Origin: Fallopia convolvulus
Taxonomy: Eukaryota; Streptophyta; Magnoliopsida; Caryophyllales; Polygonaceae
Reading direction: 5' to 3'
Assembly (NCBI GenBank): GCA_964016875.1
Contig: OZ024721.1
Coordinates: 7,755,001-7,819,000 of the forward strand
Length of the DNA stretch: 64,000 bases
Part shown: one piece after another, positions 34,514-46,129 of the stretch
How positions within the stretch are numbered: position 1 is the stretch's first letter
Layout: every line of letters starts with the position of its first letter
Program-made: the position numbers and the translations under genes
Notes under the pieces: generated by a model
Seen by the model: only the letters and a program-made list of their open reading frames with translations
Told to the model about the DNA's origin: nothing
Database searches by the model: none

Positions 34514-37500
34514 TTAAGTAGTCAGCAAACGGGGGATAGCCCGGCCCCTAACATCATCAAACAGAATTAAATTAATCCCCTCGGGAGGGGCAATCAATAC
34601 ATGAAAGCCTATAGGTAAACTAAAAGCATAATTCGCAAGGGAATCCGCAACCCGGTTTGCCTCACGAAAAATGTGACGGACTTTGATAGACCAGTCCTTT
34701 CTAAGAAAGCCTTGGCAGCTTGCCACCAGGCTAAACAGAGGATGATTGTCTTTCATACATTTAGAAATAAGACTAACAACTAACTCCGAATCAGACTCAA
34801 TCTCCACTTGACGATAACCTTCATTCCAAGCCATCTTGAGACCCTGCAAGATTCCCCATAACTCGGCCATAGGAACAGAACAAGATCCAATATTATGTGC
34901 AAACCCACCTTTCCACGCTCCATGGTGATCTCTGAGAACCCCTGCTGCCGTAGCAATTCCCCCATCTCTAACCGCTCCATCAGTGTTGATTTTGATAATA
35001 CCCTGCAAAGGCTTTTTCCACGAGATAGCACTATAATATTTAGAAACTGAAGGAAGAGGACTAAACTGACTTTCAACAGCTTCTAAATACTCCTTGCATC
35101 TAGCCATAATAAAATCATGTCTATTAAAGTTCGTCGATTCGTCCCGGAAACATTTATTGTTCCTCCATTTCCATGACCACCAAAGTGTCATTGCAAAACA
35201 CGAGCACCACTCCATACCCCCTAAAATCTTGTCTTTGCTCAAAATGTTCTTCCTCAGCCACGAAGCAAAAGGATCCTGAAAGAAATAAACATCACCATTA
35301 GTAACGTTAAAATCAGTCCATGAAGTAAGAACCATCGGACAATCCCTAAACAAATGCTCCATAGTTTCATCTCCGTTCCTGCAACACACACATTCAGCAC
35401 TAGAAGACAGGTGGCGGCGTTGGCGCTCACAATTGGTCAAGACTCCACCTTTAACACACAGCCAAATGAATTATCTAACACGTTCTGGCGCTTCAACCTT
35501 CCAAATCCTTCTAAACAAATCTTCATCAGCAAACTGAAAGCCCGTTATATTCTGCACAATCTCATACCCAGTCGCCACTGAATATTCCCCATCTGACGTT
35601 CTTCCCCAGCCCAGCGAGTCGCCTATCGCCTCATTTTGATTCACTTCAACAGCAGTAAGTTTGAGACGGATTTCAGCACGAAGAATATCATGTAACAGCT
35701 CCCAATTCCATCCTTCATTTGGGACCCAAAAGTCTCGAACACTTAAATCCAACAAGTTTGGATCAATGTCACCAATAGTCAACTCCACCAAAGGCAGGTC
35801 AGTTGCCCATTTATCGCGCCAAAAATTAATCAATTTACCGTCACCCACATTCCATCGAGACCCCTTAACCACGACCTCTTGAATTCCCTTTTTGATTCCC
35901 CGCCAAATATGAGAAGAAGCTGACGAGTTGCCCATTGACCGTTTAACATATTTCTGTTTTAGCACAACTGACCAAAGCTTATCTTCGTTCATAATGAATC
36001 TCCACCCCAACTTTCCAACAAGCGCCGAATTCAAGCTTCTCATGGTTTTTATGCCTAAACCCCCTTGAAACTTAGGCCTAGTCACCTCCCGCCAAGCCAC
36101 TTTATGCATCTTACGATTATTTTCATAGCTTCCCCACTAGAAATCTCTATTTATGAGATCAATTCTCTTACAAGTACTTTTCGGGAGAAGGGCTGTGGAC
36201 ATAGTGTAAACGGGAAGAGAAGTAAGAACCGACCTCGTAAGAGTGACTCTTCTTGCAAAGCTCAAAGATCTCATCTTCCAACCGGCCAACTTGGATTGGA
36301 ATTTCTCAACTAAATCAATGAAGGTGTCCTTATTGATCCGCTTGTCTAACATTGGCATCCCTAGTTATTTACCAAGGTTCCTTGTGGCTTTGATTCCACC
36401 AACATTTTGGAGGGCATCCACCATCTCGTCGGAAACATTATTAGAGAGGAATAACTTCGATTTGCTGGTGTTAACCTTTTGGCCAGAAGCCCTACAAAAA
36501 CGCTCAATGCAGCTCTCCACAATTCTCGGCTGGTCCATCGACGCCTCCGCCATGATTAATATATCATCCGCAAAAAATAGGTGGGAGAGGCTAGGCCCAT
36601 ATCTCATAAGCTTGATGGGTTTCCAATTGCCCAACAATATTTCATGCTCAATCAAGTGGCTCAACCTTTCAATACAAAGAATGAAGATATACGGCGATAT
36701 GGGATCTCCTTGTCTAATCCCTCTCGTGGTCGGGAATTGCTCCGATACCACACCATTCCAAAGCACTTGCATTCTAGGAGACGTGATACATTCAACAACC
36801 CAACTGATAAAAGAATCCGGGAAGCCCGCAATCTTAAGCGTGTCCTCAATAAAGTCCCATCTCAACCTATCATATGCTTTCTCCAAATCAAGTTTAAGTA
36901 ACATCCATCCCATTTTACCTTTCTTCTTCTTCATGGAATGGACCACCTCTTGGGCAATGACAATGTTATCGGTAATCATACGACCCGGAATAAAATTCCC
37001 TTGATTAGGCCCAATCAAATCAGCAAGAAGGGGACGCATCCTATTCGAAAGAACTTTTGTGATAGTCTTATAAAGAACATTGCACAAACTTATCGGTCAA
37101 AATTGGCTAATCAAGGACGGCTTGTTAACCTTTGCGAGAAGCACAATGAGAGTGTCATTAACCCCCTCAAGAAGCTTAGCCGTTTGGAAGAAGTTCTTAA
37201 CAAACTCAGTAACCGAACTTCCCACAATATTCCACCCTTTTTGATAAAAGACCGGCTGAAAACCGTCCATGCCTGGAGATTGAAACGCACCCATATCTTT
37301 GATTGCTCTCCAAATCTCATCCATTGAAACCGCTCTTTTAACAGCATCAAATCGGTTAAGCTCAACATCCGGAAAGCCCCTATCAAGAATTCTCCAACGG
37401 TTTAGCTCCTCCTCCACTGAGAACAACTTTTTGAAATAGTTAACGGCCAATTTCTCCATCTCACTATCCTTGTCAACCCATTGACCATCGTCATTATTCA

Positions 37501-38663
37501 AACCCTCAATTCTGTTTTTCTGCCTACGAATCACCGTGGACATATGCAAGAACGAGGTATTGCGATCACCCAATGTGAGCCATTGCTCCCTAGATTTTTG
37601 GAACCATAAGGTTTCTTCTTGATTAAGAATTTCCTCCAATTCCACTTGAAGTTGTGCTTCTAATCTCAAAAGACGATCAGAAGTATGCCTTGACTGACTT
37701 TTCTGGAGCAATTCAAGCTGTTGTATAACTTTGTTCTTCCGCTCAAATATATTACCAAAGACCCTCTTGTTCCAAATCAACAAAACATCTTTAAGAATAG
37801 CAAGAGCAGTAGGCGTCTCCATATCACTATTCCAAGAATTTTTCACCTTTTCCCAAAAATTCGGGTGGGAAAGCCAAGTTGCCTCAAATCTGAACGGACG
37901 CCTTTTCTTATCCTGAGAAGACTCATCCTTTGTGCAAAGAAGTAAGGGGCAATGGTCCGAAGAGAACCTAGCCAAATGCCTAACCGTAGTTGTATCCCAA
38001 AACAGACGTCCCTCCATATTCATAAGAACCCTATCAAGACGTTTGGAAACCACTTGGCTGCTATCTTTACCCCTAGACCAGGTAAAGCTAGGACCCGTAA
38101 AACCGGCATCAATAAGTCCAAGCCGATCAATGCAAGCATGGAAAGAGTCTGTATCAGTATGGAGCGTTCCTGCCCCTCCCATTCTTTCATGGGAGTAGAG
38201 AATACAATTAATATCCCCCCACGATCAACGGACCCGTTGTACAACTAATGGCTCGCTCAAGATCTCTCCAAAACGGCACACGTCTTTCAGCGGTCGGAGG
38301 ACCATAAACCACAAAAAGATGCACCCGGTTATTACCGTCAAGATAAGAAGCATGAATAAAGAAGTCACAGGTCTCTTCAATCCGAAGCTGAACTTTATTT
38401 CCTTTCCACAACAGCCAAATACCTCCTTTGAATCCAACAGCTTCCACTCTAGTACAATCAGAAAATTCCATCCTTCCACATATCTGATCAGCTCTAACCC
38501 CAAAGACACGAGTTTCAAACAAAGCAACAATGTCCACTTTGTGATGTCTACATAAGTAACGGATAGCTCTCCGAAATCCCGGCTTTCTTGCTCCAAAGCA
38601 ATTCCACATTAGAACTTTCATCATTAAACAAATTATTAAAATATAGAAAAAGTGAGGAAACAT
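34514..38663 (-). pseudogene. LINE ORF2: endonuclease, reverse transcriptase, RNase H
   Basis: The conserved start is MKVLMWNCFGARKPGFRRAI. The endonuclease has FETRVFG, VYGPPT and SSDHCPLLL. RT carries GRMITDNIVIAQEVVHSM, KLDLEKAYDRLRWDFI, RGIRQGDPISPYIF and the catalytic FFADDILI near 36570. A zinc-ribbon region (CVCCRNGDETMEHLFRDCP) and an RNase H domain (INTDGAVRDGGIATAAGVLR...ESDSELVVSLISK) end the protein. Lesions are an extra base in a run of six C (38215-38220), which shifts the frame after LIVGG, and stops at 37097, 36365, 36137 and 35471. The frame is otherwise continuous, so decay is slight. Confidence 0.93.
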
Positions 38664-40510
38664 CAGGCATTCAATCCTGTTTGATTTTCAAAATCCTCTT
38701 CCATAGCAGTAACTTCCTGGTACACCGCTTCATTAGCAATGAGGTGCTGTTTGTTCTCATCCTCCACGAACAAGGGGTTCTCGTTCACTATGGTAGACTT
38801 AGCCTGTATAGAAATAGAGTGCAACGGTTTTATATCGCCATGATTGAAGCCGAATTCATGAGCAATCAGATCTGCTGGCGTAACTTGATGACCAGTCAAA
38901 GAGAAATCAAGAATAACTTCCACATGCCTTCTCCGCTTAGCATTAACACCTGGAATTGGGCCGCTTAGAGCCGCTGTAATACCAAAACCCTCATCTTGTT
39001 TAGTTGGGCCCAAATTCTTTCTCAACGGACCCCTCACACTTTTTTTATGTACTTGGGCCCTTTGGTTAATGGGCTGAGAACCATCCCCACCAGCCTCGAA
39101 CGACATTTTTTCAATTTGGTCTTGATTCACCACCGTGGAATCCCTTTTTGATCCGCCAACCGAAGAAATCTCCGCCATTTGGCCGTTGACCTTTTCAATC
39201 TTTTTCCCATTATCGGTTTTCCTCTGTTCAAATGACAGTGTAGGACTTTCCTTCTTGTTAGCTGTCATAACAGATGCTTCATTATTCTTCTCTGCATGAT
39301 CCCGAGAATTGCTCTCGTTTCCTTCCGCCGGGGATCCCAGCGCTTCATATCGGTTAACTTCCATAAATAAAACTTCCTTTCCTTTAGATTTCTTGGAATT
39401 ATTCTCCTTAGAAAAAATTTTCCTTGTCGGAACAGATTTGCTTTCCGATTTGCTATCCTTGGAATCTTGCGTGTTTTTCGAATTTCCTTTGTTGGGCCGG
39501 ACTTTCCTTTTCGTTTTCATCCATTCTCCGTAACATCCGCGCCCCGTTCTAGCCGCCTCATGGGCCGTCATCGGCGCCAGACCGTTGTTTGTTGCCGCCG
39601 ACTCTCTGGTAGCCTCCGAATTCAAATCAACTCTCAATTGAGCATTATTGCCCTGACCATTCTGGCCTGCAATCACCGGCATATTCGATCGAAAAGGACA
39701 GTGATTTTTGAGGTGCCTGAATCGACCACAGCCAAAACAGATGGTCAGCAATCCTTCATATTCAACCAAATAGCGGTCTCCATTGATGCTTATAGTTCCT
39801 TTCAAAGGCTTCTCCAAATTGACTTCAACGCATATGCGGGCGAATTTTCCCCTGTTGGTGAAAAATGTTTTGGGATCAACACGAATAGGAGCTCCAATTC
39901 CAGCCGCAATCTTCATCAGGACTCTCTCTTCATATAAGGTGACCGGAAAATCTGATATTCGGATCCAAGTTGGAGTCGTTCTAACTGGTTCTGACATCCT
40001 CAAATTGGGAGCCCACCGTCGCACCGTCATACAACGACCGAATACCGTCCAAGGGCCGTTTGTGAGCACTTTGAGATAATCCTCTTCACGTTCGAAACGA
40101 ACCAAAAAACAGCCATGAGGAAGATCGAGTATTTGAAGTCTATATTCAGTCCACCACATCTCTCTAATTTTCTTCTCCATTATGGGAAAAGTCATAGGGT
40201 GCCCCAAAAGTTTGACAACCACTGATCTCTCCCATACTGAAGCAAGGGCTTCCATGACATCCTCGGTTATGGAAACCACAGGGTCCCATTCCTCGCCATC
40301 GAGGAAAGCAATTTCAATTTTGCCTTCCAGAAAGCTTTCATCAATGCATGTCTTTTGCTGTAGCGCACTGCCTACAACAACCACATCCTTCCAAGATGAT
40401 CTTTTATCTGGTGGCTTATCAGGCGGACGATCTTCTCTAGCATTGTCGAGATGCATATCAGTCGGAAGTTGTAGTGTCATTGGAGTCACACCAGCCGTTT
40501 CAGACACCAT
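38663..40510 (-). CDS. LINE ORF1, RNA-binding protein
   Basis: An intact 615-codon ORF. After a variable N-terminus it has a DUF4283-type domain at about residues 75-215, with the typical FLVRFEREEDYLKVL and WTVFGRCMTVRRW. A CX2CX4HX4C zinc knuckle (CFGCGRFRHLKNHC) lies near residue 275. A long Lys/Ser-rich, low-complexity C-terminal half follows. The protein binds the element RNA in the retrotransposition complex. Its stop TGA shares its A with an ATG of the ORF2 frame (TGATG at 38665-38661). Confidence 0.93.
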   Translation of the reverse strand: MVSETAGVTPMTLQLPTDMHLDNAREDRPPDKPPDKRSSWKDVVVVGSALQQKTCIDESFLEGKIEIAFLDGEEWDPVVSITEDVMEALASVWERSVVVKLLGHPMTFPIMEKKIREMWWTEYRLQILDLPHGCFLVRFEREEDYLKVLTNGPWTVFGRCMTVRRWAPNLRMSEPVRTTPTWIRISDFPVTLYEERVLMKIAAGIGAPIRVDPKTFFTNRGKFARICVEVNLEKPLKGTISINGDRYLVEYEGLLTICFGCGRFRHLKNHCPFRSNMPVIAGQNGQGNNAQLRVDLNSEATRESAATNNGLAPMTAHEAARTGRGCYGEWMKTKRKVRPNKGNSKNTQDSKDSKSESKSVPTRKIFSKENNSKKSKGKEVLFMEVNRYEALGSPAEGNESNSRDHAEKNNEASVMTANKKESPTLSFEQRKTDNGKKIEKVNGQMAEISSVGGSKRDSTVVNQDQIEKMSFEAGGDGSQPINQRAQVHKKSVRGPLRKNLGPTKQDEGFGITAALSGPIPGVNAKRRRHVEVILDFSLTGHQVTPADLIAHEFGFNHGDIKPLHSISIQAKSTIVNENPLFVEDENKQHLIANEAVYQEVTAMEEDFENQTGLNA

Positions 40511-40538
40511 AGAGAGCGTTTAGACCATTGCTTTTATT

Positions 40539-41131
40539 ATAATGGCAATTCAAGATTATAATTATTTAATTGTCCGAGATCTCTCTACTGAGATTTGAGG
40601 GCTCTCCTTTGAGATTCGAGATCTTTTTAATGAGGTTTGAGACCTCTTGATTACAACGAGAATATAGCTACCAAACTACATAGAGATCTTTTTATTACAA
40701 CTTGGAGATTTCTATTTGATTATTTGAGATTCGAGATCTTATGAGGGCGGCTTGTAGCTTGTTCGCGGTCTTCTAACATATGCGGACGTGTTGCTTTTGA
40801 GTGAATGGAAGTCTTTTTATTGACCTTCTCCTGATTGTAGAGCGGTCTTTACGATTGTTTCAACACGTCAATCTCCGTGAGTAAGATAGATCTAGAGTTA
40901 GAGATGTTTTTCGACCCTTGTAACATTCGAGCTTCTTCCCTGTTTATTGATATTTGGGAAGTGAGGTTTTCACATTAATCTGATATGGGGCGTGTGAGCT
41001 GTTACTATTTGATTGGTTTGAGAGAGAGGCGGCTTTTGGTTGGTAGGAGAAGGGGTGGTCTTTGATTGGCCAAGTGGGTCGGTTGTGCCAGCTTTTGAGT
41101 ATGCACGGTTTTCTACCGTGCCGACTTTGGA
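40539..41131. other. no gene; short direct repeats
   Basis: This is the right flank of the LINE. Words such as GAGATTTGAG and GAGATTCGAGATCTT recur between 40570 and 40740. Otherwise nothing is recognised. Confidence 0.5.
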
Positions 41132-41289
41132 TCACTTAGATTGCTTTGCTGGTCCACTTTCCAACTTAGTGGGTAGTGTGCGATGTTTGGCCTTTAGTTT
41201 TTTCGGATGGGTGCAGGAAAACCTATGGGGGCCGACCTCGAACTTTCCTCTCTTGGCCTTGTCTCGAAGTTTATCTTTTGTAAGTTGAT

Positions 41290-42602
41290 AAACACTAACC
41301 AAATTTTTCTTGATTTGTTGAACAAAAAAGATATTATATAATTGAACAAGTTTGGGAGATGCAGGTAAATATGATTTTCCCAAAGACATAATGGGAAGAG
41401 ACATACCATTGCCTATTTGCAAACCTTCATTGCTAGAGTAATCGGAATGAACAGAGAGATTACCAAAATCAAATGTCAGATGTGCATTGGCTTCAGTGTC
41501 GAAGTACCAATTTGGATCCACTAACGCCAAGGGAGATATGCCAATATTGTATGCATCTCACTAAGATTGAAAAGGTACATTGTTGTATTGATTTGGAGGT
41601 TGAGCATAGTACTAATTCGGCGCTGGATTGCCTCGACCATGGCCCTTGCCGATGTTTCCACGTCCGCCACCACACCTCCCATAATTGGGATTTGTGGGCG
41701 AAAATTCAGTGAGGTTAGATCGACCCCAGCAAATGATGGCAGAGTGACCGGGTTTCTCGCAAATTTGACACTGAGGGTGTGTCCGAGAAGAATCAGCCAG
41801 CGGCTCAGTTTTGGTGGAATCAGTTGCATTGCAAGAGCCCTTGCTGGCCATATTAGCCGATAGTGATGTATCAACAGTCAATGAATTAGAGGCATTTAAG
41901 CGCTCCTCCTCGCGCAAGAGAAGACCAAGCAATTCATCAGATGAAATAAGATCACGTTGCATATTATAAGATGTGAGAAAGACCGAATAAGATGAATCAA
42001 GGCCATTGAGAATGCATTCAATGAAATCAAAGTCTGGTACTATATAAGAGCACTCGACTACGACATCAGAAAAGGCCCGCTTTTTCTCAACATATTCAAG
42101 AATGCTCATTGTACCTTTTTGAAGGCTTTGCATTTGTTGTTTAAGATGCATAAGACGAGCTCTTGTTTGAGGGAAGAACATGCGTTCCAGAATACTCCAA
42201 GCTTGATAAGTTGTTTGAGCCCTAGAAACATGGGCAAGAAGCGGAGTTGTAAGACTAGAACGAACCCAGAGAAGAGTGTACTTTTCCTTCTTATTCCAAT
42301 CATCAAACTCTGGATTCGGTGTTGCCGTGTTGATGGGGCGGAAGAACCTGCTGCGACATGAAGTGTCAGCGCTTGCTCATGGTCTGTCCGCAGAAAGGGG
42401 TCAAGGCCGAACGCTTCCAAGGAAGATTTAACTATTTTCTGCCATAACGTATATTTTGTTCGATCAAGATGAATTGAGATTGTCGGAAATTGAAGGGTGG
42501 ACAGCGTCTTGTGCCAGACACCACCACCAAAAGATTATCGAGAGTTTTCAGCGTTCCATCGTCAACGACAACAACGACGGGAGTCATTTTACCGGTTGAC
42601 AT
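41290..42602 (-). pseudogene. copia gag and start of protease
   Basis: The reading starts near ATG 42602 and is frameshifted until 42181. From there it reads RARLMHLKQQMQSLQKGTMS, ILEYVEKKRAF, then a zinc knuckle CQICEKPGHSAIICWGR and a Gly-rich tail. After a stop, the protease region reads DPNWYFDTEANAHLTFDFGN, with DTEA in place of the catalytic DTGA, and runs to LVSVYQLTKDK. It ends at about 41290, where copia sequence stops. The upstream part (42603-42950) is AT-rich and LTR-like, with a TATA-like stretch near 42725, but the boundary and primer site are not clear. Confidence 0.82.
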
Positions 42603-43554
42603 TGTGTGCGAAAGATGCGATTAGGATCGGAAAAAGGTTGATAACATATAAGCGTAGAAATTACATATGAGAAAGTGTTCCCTATATTCTTATTGATTTG
42701 AAGGGTTTACAATATGGTAAATATATACAAGAGAAGTCCTTGAAGCCCAAGGCATATAATCTACAAGATAATATCAAGATATATATAGATAGAATTTTAA
42801 CCATAAATATATTTTCAATCGCAAAATACAAAATTCTATCTTAGAGAATATTCTATCCTAATAGTTACAAAGTTGATCAAGACTTTTTATACAAAAATAC
42901 AGGATTTGTTATTTTGCTAATACAAGTGATCTCAACGGTCATGACTAAGGCTAATTAAACCAAATCAGAACAGAACTACTGCATTTTTTTTGGTGACTTG
43001 TTGATCCCATCGGTTACATACAATATTAAACTCGAGAAGTGGGGTTTGTGACTTGTTGATCCCATCAGTTACATAGAATATTAGAATGGAGAAGTGGGGC
43101 TTGTGACGGTGTCAGGGGCTTGTGACTTGTTGACACCGTCAACTATATTTAAATGTAGTTCCTTAAGGGGTTCGTTTTCTTTTATTTAAATGTAGCTTCG
43201 TCTATATATCTTCATCATCCATTCATTGACCGAATTTTCGTTGGTCGACTTTTGTTCAATATTTTTTATACACAAGTAAGAACATTCAATAACAATGACA
43301 TTAGCTGACAGCCGAACTAGAAAGGAAAGTATTGGCTGATTGTATGGGCCACTTCAATGACTTGTTCTCAATGAAACTCATTCATTCAGTTCATTAATTA
43401 CTTTCTATATTTTTGCTTAATTGCATGCCTAAATTTCCACCTTAAATCACATCTACACCGCTACAATGTTTGAATTCAAATAAAGTCAGGCGCAAAGACT
43501 ACTTAAGGTGTTTTGGGCATTTCGGTGATCGAATTCTTGTATGAAAGAGATGAG
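42603..43554. repeat. LTR-like flank and 55-bp tandem repeat
   Basis: 42603-42950 is the probable leader and LTR of the copia fragment on the minus strand. At 42994 and 43049 two 55-bp units start with TGACTTGTTGATCCCATC. A partial third follows and contains the inverted pair GACGGTGTCA / TGACACCGTC (43106-43141). No gene is present. Confidence 0.6.
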
Positions 43555-43953
43555 TCCAGGTAAAACCATTCTTATAGTGAGACCATGCGCCCAGTTTATA
43601 TTCATGATTTTGAGTTGCATATTCATTATATTATATGATTGTATTCATATTTTGAATTACATATTTATTCTTTCCCTATTACACTGTATGCATGTTTATA
43701 AGTCGCATATTCATATTTTATAATATTGTATTTTTGAAGCTTCCTTAATATTCCATCTCTTTATAATATTTATAAAGTTACATAATCATATTTTTAAGTT
43801 GCATATTCATAAAAGTGAGTAACTCAATAGAATGAATATGCAACTCAAAAACATGAATATAGTCATACAAAATCATGCATATGCAATTTAAAAATTAAAA
43901 TCATGAATGTAAACTGGGTGCACGGTCTCACAATAAAAGTGGTTTTACTTGAA
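43555..43953. mobile_element. MITE with about 58-bp terminal inverted repeats
   Basis: The left end (AGGTAAAACCATTCTTATAG then TGAGACCATGCGCCCAGTTT) is matched inverted by the right end with about ten differences. Inner parts (GAGTTGCATATTCA / TGAATATGCAACTC) also pair, so the 399-bp element can fold along most of its length. It is AT-rich and non-coding. No target duplication is obvious. Confidence 0.8.
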
Positions 43954-44152
43954 CTTAAATATAGCATTCATTAAGTCCTCGCATAGGCCATGCCTTATGC
44001 CAATCTCTTAGAAGAATCAAACAACTCATCATCTACACATGCCATTCAAGAGCTCATAAATTGTATCAAAGAAACATTTGTTGTTGAGATCTCTGGAATT
44101 ATTTCAAGATCCTTTTATGGAAATTTCAGTCAATTCAACCTATCGATGCAAG

Positions 44153-45543
44153 CTAGGTACGTGCATATATAGTTGATGAGAGGACACCGGCAAACTCGTT
44201 ATCTGTTGCTTGTTGTTGCCTTGGAAGAGAGGCTAGAGTAGGCATGGGAGGAACTTCTAACAACTCTACCTTCCCTTCAAGCATCTCCACCACACTACTC
44301 ATTGTAGGACGACAAACCGGATTCGTTTGGATGCACCACAACCCTACCAATATCATTTTCCTCTCCAATTCCTTCTCCTCATTCAAAATGCTCTCACTAT
44401 CAAATGTTTCTTCTTGTTCAAGCTTCTTGTATATCCAATCAGGAAAGTACATTTCACTACTATTTTCTACACTGGCATTTACCCTTTTCTTACAGCCAAC
44501 CATTTCTAACACCATCATCCCGAAGCTGTAAACATATGATTTATAAGACACCCCACCAAAGCATCTTAGAAGAACCTCGGGAGCAATGTAGCATGTTGTT
44601 CCTCTTGCTCCGAACATGGTTATGGTGCTCTCTTTTTGTTTCATTGACTTAGCGAGCCCGAAATCAGAGATCTTTGGAGTGAACTCTTCGTCAAGTAGAA
44701 TGTTATGAGGTTTAATGTCGAAATGCACTATCCTAGTGTTACAACCTCGGTGAAGGTACTCTAATCCCTTCGCAATGCCTATATCAATATCAAGTAGCTT
44801 TTGAGAAGATAATATTCGATTTCTCTCATCGGTTGTCTTTCCATGAATAAATTTCTCGAGGGATCCATTGGGCATGAGCTCGTAGATGAGGGCTCGCTTG
44901 TGACATTCAAAACAAAACCCTAATAGTGGGACTACATTGACATGACTTGTCCTACATTTTTTTAAGACCCAAAAAATGTAAGTTCAATTTGTATGGTAGG
45001 CTAAATTGATAAATTGAAACCTATATATAGTTTCATTTGATCAAGTTGGAATGAAATACCTAGAGATGCTCATGACCTCATTCATAAATTCTTGGCCATC
45101 TCCTTTTGATTGTTTCCACACTTTCACTGCAATAGCACGACCATCTTTGAGGGTACCTTTAAAGACTGACCCGTAGCCACCTTCACCTAGTTTTTCTCTA
45201 AATGACTTTGTGATCTTCTTTATATATTTATATGTATATCTTTTGGGAACAATCGATGCATAGTTCTTCAAGCAATCCTCCACATTTCGATTTTGTTCGA
45301 TTGGTCTACACTTTTGAAGCATAAAAACAAGGCAACCTCCAAACAAGGCTATTAGCGCCATAACTCCTATGCTGACCCCTGAATAAAATTTGGCAATACA
45401 AGTGTTTGTTAGAAAAAATTTGTCATGACGAATTGGAAATTTTTTACATTGTTGAAATAAAAATTTAAAATTTATTTCTTGCAAAACATTTGAAGATTTG
45501 AGGATGGATTTACCTATTATGATTGGAATATTATTCTTACTAC
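44153..45543 (-). pseudogene. second LRK10L-type kinase, ectodomain missing
   Basis: Three exons correspond one to one with exons 2-4 of the gene at 30811-33947: 45543-45514, 45378-45060 and 44951-44153, with the same phases and GT-AG borders. They encode KNNIPIIIG, a membrane segment (VSIGVMALIALFGGCLVF) and a kinase with GEGGYGSVFKG, HFDIKPHNILLD and DFGLAKS. Two conserved residues are changed: GTTCYIAPE instead of GTTGYIAPE, and SYKSYVYSFGM instead of SHKSDVYSFGM, replacing the subdomain IX Asp. No ectodomain exon is found upstream before the palindrome at 45948. It is most likely a truncated, inactive copy. Confidence 0.85.
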
Positions 45544-45947
45544 CTGCAGCATCCACAAAACAGAAGTATAAAATGATCAGTGTGAGGCTGAGCAATTTCA
45601 CGTGTAGAATGTTGTTGAGAATACTCCTCATCGGGCTTGTGTATTGGACTTATGTAGGCACGACCCTTTGTTATAGCCCACAGACTTTCATAAATATCAA
45701 TGCAGAACGTTAGGTGGGGTTCTACAAAATCGATAAGAACACTCGTTTTCTTTTGACAAACCACCTGAGATTAGTAAAACTCTAAACTTTGGGTTTTGAA
45801 AAGACACATAGTATCAGTGGCGGACCCAAAATTATTTCGGAGGGCGAAAATTGTATATTTCATCAGGATAAAAATCCCAACTCAAGTGAGGGGATATGAT
45901 CATCCCAATAATTCAAGAGTATGCACATAATATATATATATATAGGT
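45544..45947. other. intron remnant and unknown flank
   Basis: The first part should be the intron before exon 2 of the truncated kinase. AGTGGCGGACCCAAAAT near 45815 resembles words often seen at ends of plant repeats, but no element can be defined. A TA tract (45927-45944) abuts the palindrome. Confidence 0.4.
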
Positions 45948-46129
45948 AGGTTCTATAGTGAACAATCTCCTATAGAGAACAAGAGAACAAATTACATCCA
46001 TTGGATGAGATTGGAATGGATGGTGAGATTTGTATCTACAATAGCAAAAATAGAAAAATAGGAAAAAACCAAAAATAGGACAGATATTCTCCCCATGATT
46101 TACTCCATCCTAACTACCATAATTAAAAT

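Larger units (their letters stand above)
34423..40538 (-). mobile_element. full-length L1-type LINE with 17-bp TSD
   Basis: AGACCATTGCTTTTATT occurs at 34423-34439 and 40522-40538, a perfect 17-bp target-site duplication. The element reads on the minus strand from 40521. It ends in an A-rich tail (TTATTTTATTTTTT on the plus strand) at 34440-34449. ORF1 starts only 11 bp from the 5' end, so the 5' untranslated region is minimal. Both ORFs of a plant L1 are present. A perfect TSD and only a handful of ORF lesions suggest a fairly recent insertion. Confidence 0.95.

Noticed and set aside
36243..37004. 253-codon ORF antisense to the LINE
   Set aside because: It is a mirror of the reverse transcriptase region with no recognisable protein.
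41132..41290. Continuation of the copia protease ORF
   Set aside because: After LVSVYQLTKD the reading (KLRDKAKRGKFEVGPHRFSC) no longer resembles copia, so the frame merely stays open into unrelated sequence.
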